Shown here: in pieces, positions 32,770 to 43,803 of the stretch
How positions within the stretch are numbered: position 1 is the stretch's first letter
How the letters are laid out: each line of letters starts with the position of its first letter
Assembly (NCBI RefSeq): GCF_026914265.1
Contig: NC_069131.1
Coordinates: 8,634,001-8,698,000, forward strand
Direction of reading: 5' to 3'
DNA: 64,000 nucleotides
Source of the DNA: Mya arenaria
Taxonomy: Eukaryota > Mollusca > Bivalvia > Myida > Myidae
Notes under the pieces: model-generated
Seen by the model: the letters and a program-made list of their open reading frames with translations, nothing else
Told to the model about the DNA's origin: nothing
Database searches by the model: none
Made by a program: the position numbers and the translations under genes

Positions 32770-35700
32770 ATGAATCTCATTCAATGGGCTGTGTTTTTTA
32801 TTTTTACATTATACCTTACTGTGGATATTTGCATGTCTGTTGGTAAGAGTTTTCCTTTTTCTACATTAGTTCTTAAAGTCATTTGAGAAGTCATCATAAA
32901 TTATCATTCCATTTCATACATCTCAACATGATTTTCACCGAAGTTATTGTGCGTCCAATCATTTAAATTGAACAGCAGAACTTTGTTTTATTACAGAAAT
33001 AATTTCAGATATTTTGAGCAGAAGATAAAAATATCTAGTCGTTTTAACAGCAAATAATTTTGGCTTCCTGTGTTGTGTGTTATTACTTTTGTCCAATTGG
33101 GTAAAATTAAAGTTGATTATTATGTATAACTCTTCAAAATTATTTAATATGTCGACCCATTCGTGTTAAGTACATAGAGGATATTACATAAACACTTATT
33201 CAAAACGGAATTTATTAAACAAGTTAGACATAATTCGTATTAATCGAGCACGAATGTATAAATGCAGAGGACTAAATAAATAAAATGACGTCATATAGCG
33301 AGTTCATTGTTTATCCAATTTGTTTATGGCGTCAAACGGTTTTTCACTAGTTATATATAAAAAGGCGGTGTCATTTATGATATAAATAATTATATAACCA
33401 TAATGTTTTCACCATCTCTGACCGATTCTGCCCTCTATGGTATAAATATGTATATCCATACATAGTTATATGTATTTATTAATCTCAAATTATAGGACCG
33501 GGCTGATTTTAGCATGTACATTCTATTCAAATGTCACAAATGCAATAGTTCCATGTATGTTTGAAATGTCTTTGAAACGCGTACAAAACCGTGCATACTC
33601 ATATTCGTTTATGTTATTATGACTTTAAAATAAAAAAATACTTGTAATCATCAAGCTTGCCCATTAGGAATGTTGCATATATTAGCTGTTTGCACAAAGG
33701 TATGATAATATTGACACCTTTGTTTTTTCACACGAAGGTAACCACTGTCCTGAATCTTGTAAAGAGTGTACTAAGACAGAAAATGATATCGTGTGCCACT
33801 GCAACTCATCAGAGTATTTCTTCAACGGAGGATGTGTTCCATGTACCGCCGTTGGGCTTGACTGTATACGATGTAGCAAGGCGTCTCAATGTGAAGAATG
33901 CATCCCAGGAAAATGGGGACCACAGTGTATCAACAAATGTGGAAGGGGCTGTAAAGATGGAAAATGTAATCATGAGGACGGGTCGTGTACATGCATTCGA
34001 GGATTTCACGGATCTGACTGCAAAATGCAATGTTCACCTAACTGCTTGGGCAACACTTGCTTGGACAATGGTCACTGCAATTGTACAACGGGATATTATT
34101 TACCAACGTGTACTGCACAATGTTACTCGGCATGTGAAGAATGTTCTAACGCTTCCTCATGTACTGTTTGCCCGAATGGAAGATTTGGAGATAAATGTCA
34201 AAATGAATGTCAATGCAGCAACACGATTGGCTGTGACATAATAACGGGTGCATGTATAACTAGGACGTGTCCACATGCATGCATATCATGTGTTAACAGT
34301 GATCACTGCAATGAGTGCACTGTTGGGTGGTTCGGATTAAAATGTGACTTAGAGTGTCCAAGAAATTGTAATGGGGGATGTTTCAAGCCCTCTGGCGTTT
34401 GTAATGCATGTTCAAAGACATATTACGGCTCAAAATGTGATAAAGAATGTTATTATTGTGGTGACAATGACTGTAAACAAAATGGAGAATGCTACAAGTG
34501 CTACCCAGGTTTCTATGGTTCATTTTGTAACTTAACATGTACATATCCATGTACTGCAACGTGCAATCAGGAAGACGGATCATGTACCTTAAATTGTCCT
34601 GCAAACTGCTTAAGCTGTTCAGATAGTGCAACATGCACTAAATGCAAAAACCTTTACTACGGACAGCTTTGTGGTTCACTGTGTAGCCCTACGTGTAAAC
34701 AGGGAAAGTGTGACATACAGTCAGGCCATTGCGTGGAATGCAATTCGTCATCGTACAAAGGAGACTTTTGCAACACTACCTGTAGCTCCATATGCTCCTC
34801 AAATGGATGCGAAAGACAAACTGGAAGTTGTATTGGGTGCTTGGATGAGAAGGTTTATGGAGCATTTTGCAATTTTACATGTAACACTAATTGCAAGAAT
34901 CAAATATGTTTACAAGGAAACGGTTACTGCACAAATGGATGTATATCTAATTATTATGGCACAACGTGTGAGAAAATCTGCTCTGAGAATTGTGCCAACT
35001 CAACAACAGAGTCAAAATGTTACTCATCAGGAAAGTGCATAAGTGGGTGTGTTGATGGTTTCAGCGGCGATACGTGTATATCGGGTATATTTTCATTTGT
35101 TGTATTGAATATTGTTAGATTTGTAAATTATAATGTAGTTACAAATAGATGTTGAAATTATTCATGTTTGATATCTTATTTGGCACATGCTACTACCCGC
35201 CCATGTAGTTTCCGTCATCATATTAATATGATTTCATATAATATATTGACTTACATTTAGATATACCAATTGAACAACGCGTTTCTGTTTGAATGTCCTT
35301 CAGGAGCTAATACGGAGAACGGAAAAAGTGATGTAGCTGCTATAGGAGGAGGTGTGGGAGGGATGTTGGTGTTCGCTGTGGTCGTCGTTTTGATTATCAT
35401 CTTCCTTAAAAGGAGGTGAGTTATTCTAGGGATATATCATGTTAGTGTTTTCGACATCAGTTTTCCTCATTCTTGATGGAAATTGCATATTGTATAACAT
35501 TTGGTAGCACTGTAGACATGTCTTTTTGTAAATGCACTAGAAAATGATTGCAATGTTTACTACGAATTACATGAACATTACCAGACGAATAAGAAGTTCA
35601 TTGTAATACGATTATCCAAAGCCACAAATGATTATATATTTTTCTTCATTAAGACATTATTAACTGACGTATTCAAAATGAATCTGTGGTAACTATTTTA

Positions 35701-38456
35701 ATTGCGATTTTTATTTAGAAGAAATAGAAAGCCCAATGAAGATCAAAGTGAAGATATTGATTTTGAGTGTCAAACAATAGAGCCATTACATGGAGGTATA
35801 TGTATATTTTTTTTTTAATTTCGCCTTTAATATTTTTAGCTTTGTTTATTGCCTTATAACAAGGTTTTTTAAATCAAGGTTATCAGATTCGTGTATGTCG
35901 TTTGGCGAGCGATAGGGCAGATTGATACCGCACAGATAGTTTCATTAAGTCGTGTCCGAGCTGTAACTTGGCCAAGTATAAGGGGATTTCAAAATAACTT
36001 ATGCACACTTTCAAATGTTCACCCATAAGGGTCATTTGGTAATATTTCTTGTAATTTGATTTGCAAGCCATGCATGTATGTAGGTCAAGAGTCAAGCTCA
36101 CACTTAATGGTCAACATTGCTTTAAATGTTACCGGTCTGGGCTGTAATTGGCCACTTCTTTGAGGATTTTGAAACACTTTTCACCATATGAATCCAGCGT
36201 GTGTGTTACAAGACATATATCGGCAGGTTAAATAACAAGCTCATGCTTAATGGAAATTGAATTTAAAAAATCCTTGCTGTTTTGCTTGTCTACATGGCTA
36301 TACATTGGCTATACATTGTAGGATTATAAAATACTTTGGCAACAATATTCACTATGAGAAGCCAGCGTTTGCATGCAAGACCCGTGTCTGTTGGTCATAT
36401 GTCAATGTCAAACTAAGGAATCATTGGTCAAGATTCCTTCTTATATGGCATGTCTGGGCCGTAATTAAGCCATGCATTGGGGGATTTAAAAATAACTTAT
36501 TATTAAATTATGAGAAGCCGAGAAGAGGTAGGTCAGAGTTCAAGGTCAAACGTAAGGGAAGATTCCTTGCAGTTTGGCTTGTCCTGGCTTTAACTTGGCC
36601 ATGCGTTTGGGATTAAAATATAACGAATTTTAACCTGTCTCTTTAACAAAACCAATTAAACAACATTAGTTCCATATTTATAAATACACTTTGATATTTT
36701 ATCCAGCAACCTTTCACGGGACTGTTTTATCATATCTATTCAGTGGCGGGCTTGACATTGATGACATTTTTAACGACAAAGCTCAAGCATATACAGCGCA
36801 AAAAGAGTTACACATTTTCATCTGCATGCCGATCCATCATTCGTTCAAACTTCCCTGAACGTTCTGAGAAAGCAAATTTAAAACCAGGTTTTCTTCGCAT
36901 ATCGACGGTTCTAGTTCAGAATTGATAACGTCGGTATATATAATAATTTCATTGTTTTAATCCTTTTCACATATCATGTTCATAATATAATGAGAATTTA
37001 ACTGGATTTGGCTGAAACAATTTGTTTCGAATGCTTAGCTTAATTAATTATACTCAACTAAAAAATAAACGTACAAAAAGTGTCAAAACCTTTTTTAACA
37101 TTTTATTTGACCTAACTTGTATGCGTTATTATACAGATTTTCCAGGCAAACATGTTTCCACGAAAGCAACAACCGCACCGACGTTAGGAACATTAAACGT
37201 TAATTACAACCATGTATCGGACACATTAATGCTCGGTGGTGGCTTGGAAACAGCTACGGAAGATGATGATCTAGAAGTTGGTTAGTTTGAAACAAATTGT
37301 ACATACTTTAATTGAAACTAGTAAAATAATAAGGTTTGTATGTGTCATTAAGTTTTTATAACGCTAATAATTCCAAAAAATTATATGTATGTACTAGATG
37401 GAAAATGTGTTTGTGTTCAACCGATTATTAGACTGCTAATCACCTCCATGAATAAGATAGCTATGTGTCGACCTCATATATAAAGACGACCTCATATAAT
37501 ATTTGAAAATTCCCGAAGCAACAACTAAATTTCTTAATATTATATTGAGATTTTCTGGTTGACAGGCATCATAGATAAAAAAAATGCCTTATTGAGAACA
37601 ATTTCAACTTCTAAAATGTAAGCTCTCTGATAAAGTTCACTGATTTATTAAATACACTTAAATTTTAAATTACAACACTTTTTCTTTTCGGACCGATGTT
37701 TAATTCTCGATCAAAATACGGACGGTATCAACGATTGCCAATTGTACATAAAGCTAGTGAACTAAACGTATAAATGTTTTCCTGTGACATTTTAAATAAA
37801 TAGGAATATACCACATTGTAATATCTAATGACATATAAATCTGACAGATTTAGACGAAGAGAGAAGGTCCCAAAAAAGGAAACTGGCAAAGAAGGTTGAG
37901 GAGAACGTTTACTACATCGGTATACAGGATATAGAGAAACGGAAAGTGAAAGTGGAGGAACTGGCGGCTTTTGTGGCTGGAAAGACTCTGGATTACTATG
38001 AGGAGGAATTTGATGTACTTGTCAGTTACATAAGCAACACGAATATATATAGTTTTTGTTCTTTGTATATCAAATACGTAACGCTAGTAAAACAATTTAA
38101 AATATGAGTAAAATATAATAAAAAAGCAACTTATAGCATTTTAATTGTAATACAAACTATTTTAGCCTATATATTTGCCTTTCTCTCCTGCAGAATTTCT
38201 CTGACGGCCTCACAAGGAGCTGTGACGCTGCCAAAATACCTCAAAACAGGGCGAAAAACAGATACAAGGGATTATATGCATGTAACAATACCATTGAAGT
38301 TAAATCATTAAAATTCACCGATCCATGGGCATTGATTTCTAATGAAAATTTATTTTACTGCAGTTCAGTTTGAATTAAAACAAGGCTATAAAATTGCTTT
38401 ATCTCTAAATAATAACTAGGATTTATTATCATTATTTTTGTTATTATTATTATTAT

Positions 38457-38509
<53 letters not shown>

Positions 38510-41500
38510 AAATTTAAATTTAAGTATTTATTTATTTTCTATTTTCTTTAATTGTGTTTCCAGATGATGCTACAAGGGTGAAAGTGACTGGTTTTGATAC
38601 TGATTACATCAATGCTAACTACATCGATGTATGTATAAGAACCAAAATACTCAATAAGTTGAAGTGAACTTTAAATGAAATAAATCAAAAACGTATCAAG
38701 TACACTAACAATAATTATTAAAGTTAACGTGATCTTCTACTTACAGGGTTTCAAGGAGAGAAATGCGTATATTGCCTCGCTTGGTAAGAATATATACATA
38801 TTTTCGATATTTACATGTCCGTGAAACCTTCATTTTTGCTAGCGATGATCCTCCAGTAATTAATTTATTGGAACATTGCAAATCATTACTTTGTATTTCT
38901 AAGAATGAGACGGACTACTTTATAACACTCTTTCTTTAAAGAGATATACATCGGGAAAGCAACAATGACATTCATGCATAAATGAAAGATACAACATACA
39001 AAAGGCAATTGCTACCGTTTCTATGGTGTTTTGTATTCCCAGGTCCAATGTCGAAACAGATGGGAGACTTTGGCATGTTTTGGAGTATGATTTGGCAACA
39101 AAAGGTGGAGAAGATTGTCATGGTTACCAACCTGATAGAGGAAGGGGTATAAAGACAATTAATGTGCAAACTTAACCCCGTTAATTAAAACATTCATTCA
39201 AGTACACCAGTATTTCGAAAAATATAAATATATTGAAAAAGGCTTCATATACTGAATTCTTTTTCGATTATTTGAATGCCATTTTAATGTATAACATAAT
39301 TGCAATGTTACCATTGGAATGACCAAACTCGACAAACAAGTATGCGTTAGTCAAATTCAGTTATCGCAATCGCTAAGGCGTTCGGATTATAAAACTATCA
39401 CACAATAACACATGTCAACACAACAACATTGCACACAGATTCTATCATTGTTATCTAAGTCCTTTTTGTATCATCAGAAGGAGAAATGCGAGCAGTACTG
39501 GCCCAATGTTGGGACCACTTTGACCTACAGCGGGGTGAAGGTCACCTGTCAGAGCGAGGATGAGTATGCAGAGTTTACGAGAAGGTTGCTGCTCCTAAAT
39601 GATGTAAGTGTAGTTCGATGTCATTGTTCATTCTAATTATAATTTCAATGCGTACCTATATCAAATATTGTTTTAACATGTGATTTAGAGGAAAAATAAG
39701 ACCCGTTTTGCCGCGACTGCATTTAAAATAATTGTTTCAATGCATATACATTTTTTTCTAAATGAAATATTGTTCCTTATTAACGAACTTGAATATTAAC
39801 AACTATTATCATATGCATTAACATAAATCAGTGAGTCGTATGTATGTACTTTCCAATTTAAATACTTGTCGCTACAAACATATACCATAACTTGTGAAAA
39901 TTAGGCAAAATACCCGGAAGATTAAAATGTACTCAAAACTAAATGTAAACCGTCCGTAATGCTGATGATTAATCTCACTTTACGCTAAACGAATAAGCAC
40001 AAAAGAACACAAAAATATTGCCATTGTACGGAAGAATATTCATTAATTTCTCTGTGCAAGCAATACTATATAAAGCAGTAAATATGTTCGTTTAAAGTCC
40101 TTTGCTTAATTACATGAAACACTGATATTAATTTAAACATTACAAGCAAAGGTAACACACATTAATTTGTATCTAGATTTATTTTTAGTTTGGTAGTTGA
40201 CCGAAATATTTATCATACAGTGAAAACTGACATATGTACTCGATCTTATTAGATTTTGGTTAAATAAATTACACCCACAACCCTAAATGTCAGTGCCTGT
40301 GCATAATAACACACTACAGTCTACGTCCATCGCTTAAAGGACAATGTTTAAAAGCAATGACCTCGGTATCTTATGAAAATATCTTAAAAAACACAGGTAA
40401 TTAATGAAACAAAACACACCTTAACAATAATTGAAATATTACGGTCAACTACAGCGTGGTCAAGGGCACCTGTCAGAGCGAGGAAGTATGACATAAATGT
40501 TCCGCTGACGCGACTGAATCAAAATTCAGTACTCGAATTAGAATATTAATTTAGTGTAAGCAATTATTTGTTGACCAATGAAAAGGTACATTAGGGCTGT
40601 GGCCACACACTTTCTTTAGCACATGAAAGATTTAAGCCATTGTGTACCTTATGTCTTTTCTATATTAACCAGTGTGCTTGGACGACCAATTTAAATTTTA
40701 AGACACATAATCGTAGTCATCAAATCAATCTCTGATTCGGATATGTCTACTAGTTCAAACACTTTAACGTCTCAACCATTCAACTTAATAGTTTGACAAG
40801 GCTTAAATGAAATATAGGCAAAATACACGGAAGTTTAAACAGTAAGCAAACCTAAACTTAAAGCACTCGTAAATTCTAATGTGTATTTCGACTTCACGCT
40901 ACCGGAATAAACACAAAAGATTTACGGAGCGATAGACACTATATTGAAGAATGCTTTTAACATCTTGCGTTAAGTTGAGAATGAAGCGATAAAATGCGTT
41001 TTTCCTTATTATTCACGTATTATGTTATATATCCTTATCTATGCATCCAATGCTTCTGCTTAAAGTGCTTTGTTGAATTAGTAGCTGAATATCAATATAA
41101 AAATTACAAGGAAAGATAACCAGGTTTGACTCGTTATATGCTTCCTTATGAGTTGCTGTTCTAAAACTTACACAATTGATACGAACTTATTCAATATTAA
41201 TCATGTTGATGAAATGTAGAAAGAATTGAACAAGTTAAAGCATTAGATAAATAATACAAATTACACAACACCATCCCACATAAAAAAAATTGTAGAAGGA
41301 TCAAGGCTGTTAAAAACGAAGTTGAATTATATATTTCTACCTGGTGTACATTTAAATGTAAAGATTGTTAAAATTCACTTCAATGGAGTTTTTTTATAAA
41401 AAGAGTCAGGTAATTTGGTCGGTCGGGGTGTATGTGATGTATAAGACTGTAAACACAATTAAGAACTATATCAATTGAAACTTGGTAGCAATATGCCTTC

Positions 41501-43762
41501 CCCTTGACTACGGCACCATGGCATCAACTAAAGTACACTAACAACGATCAATTGTTTGAGTTATATACAATTCATAACTATATACCAATCTTGACAATCT
41601 CATTAAAAACAAATTCATGGCGTTACAACGAAATGCTATGGAAATCAGCGTAAAGCGAACGCCACGAAATTATTAAACCGGAAAACAGAGAGAGAGAGAG
41701 GTGGGGGGCGCGTGGGAGGAGGGGGGCTCCGTAAAGTATTATGACAATATGGAGTCCACAAAAAGCAGGTTATTTCACAAATAGGAATGTATGACCTGTT
41801 TTCAAAATACAACATGCAAGTATGTTTTAACTAGAAAACATAATAAAAACTATTTCAGGGAGAATCTGAGAGGCAGCTGCACCAACTCCACTTCACGGCC
41901 TGGCCGGATAGGGGAATCCCAGAGGACGTCACAGCGCTGATTGAGTTCCGACATAGAGTGTTCAATTCTCCTGCTCATCTTGGCGGTCCAACACTGGTCC
42001 ATTGCAGGTGAAGATTATTTATTGTTCAATTTTTAAACCTTTGCACCTGTTATAAAAGTACTATTTGAGAGCGTTACAGAGCATTCCAAGCATACAGATA
42101 TGTTCTAACTTTGTACCAGTTCGTGCCAAGGAGGAATGCGAGCCAAGCTAGCTCGAGCTAACGGGGTTCGACTGTAATTGCAAGTGTGAGATTTTTTTAT
42201 TGCATATTCAAGAGCCATTGTCATGTTATGAACGTCAAAGATCAGAGCGTCACGGATTCAGTTAAGAAAGATGGTACTCACTGATTGCCCCTGTACATGT
42301 TGATGTCCCACCAACGCTGGTCGCATAAAAGGAAATAATGAATTATAAGTTCTTTAATGAATTTGTCCTGAAGGGAATGTTTTACAACACTAGTAAGGCT
42401 ATAATGGACCATTACAAAGAAAAACACAGAACTAGGGGAACTAAAATCGCTCTCAAGTGCACAAGCATTAGGTCAGACAGTAAGCAAGACATCACAAATA
42501 ATGTGAGTGTTTTCTTTGTACGTGTTGATACAGAACCAGCAATAAACACATTTGAAGCTCTATTGTATGTCCATTAAAACGTTCATGTAAAAACTAGTGA
42601 TAAAGGTGTCCTCCTCTCACGCAAGCGGTCCTGTTTTCGATCGCCATTAGAACCATTACTTGGTCTATAAAATATGACACAGATGACACAGTATTGGTTT
42701 CCAAGTGGACTCGAGAGTGATTTATATCAGCTTTCCAGCACTCTTTATAATGGAGTGTAAAATACATTTGTATAAATTAATAAATAGCGCATTGCCTTTT
42801 ACCATTTGTTATGATCGATAAATGTCATATATGGATGTTCCTTTTAGTGCGGGAATCGGTCGAACAGGGACATATATTGCGTTAGATATTCTAACAAAGG
42901 AAGGCAATTCGAACAACGCCGTTGAGATTCCAGGATGCATCATCAATATGAGACAGAACAGGCCAAACATGGTCCAGACAGCGGTAGGTTGATATGTGAA
43001 TCCTTGAACCACAAAGAACGTAACGGGAGTGACAAAGTAATAGAGAAGTGCAGAAATATAGGGAGGTTCAGAAAATATTAATACAAACTGCGTTCTTACA
43101 TTTTGTCGTACCTTAAAAGTTGTAGTTATAGTTGTAACTCAGCTATGCACGTCTAAAAGATATACCTATTGCATAATTGCTGGATATTTCATGTCCTCTT
43201 TGCAGCCTCAATGGCTTATCAGTTGTCTATTTTCTTCTTGCAGTTTTGTTTTTCTACGTTTACATGTCATATTGGAATTACACAATGTTTATGCTTTACT
43301 TCTGATATGCGTTTTCATAGAACCAATGCACACACAAACGAACCATGAGTATATAAGTGTGTGTGTCTGTCCTGATTTCAGGAACAGTACGAGTTTCTAC
43401 ACCTTGCCCTGGTTCACACCCTGACTTTTAACTGTGAGCAGATACCAGGTAAACAGTTTCAGGACTACATGATAGAGACCAGCAAAGGCGATCTTATCAG
43501 GCAGTTAAAGGTAACGGAATGTGCTTTTGCATTTGCCCAAAGTGAGTATACTTATCAATATTTAGTGCTGCTGTCAATAAGTAGTGTTAACCTGATAATT
43601 ACATAACGATGTTCACTTGGTATTTAAAGTGTATTTATCCAGATACAAACAGTCAAACGAAAGTAACTGTCCCACCTATTAGGCTAAAATTGACAGTTTT
43701 ATTCAAAATGAATGAGTAATATGTTTCTTTGAAACAGATGTAAATGCACATTATGCCCAGAA

Positions 43763-43803
<41 letters not shown>

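Noticed and set aside
36257-36925. 119- and 60-codon open frames in a phosphatase intron
   Set aside because: The first overlaps the intronic tandem repeat; neither fits the exon phases of the gene.
42338-42577. 79-codon open frame in the intron splitting the D1 P-loop codon
   Set aside because: No splice sites consistent with the phosphatase frame and no recognisable family.
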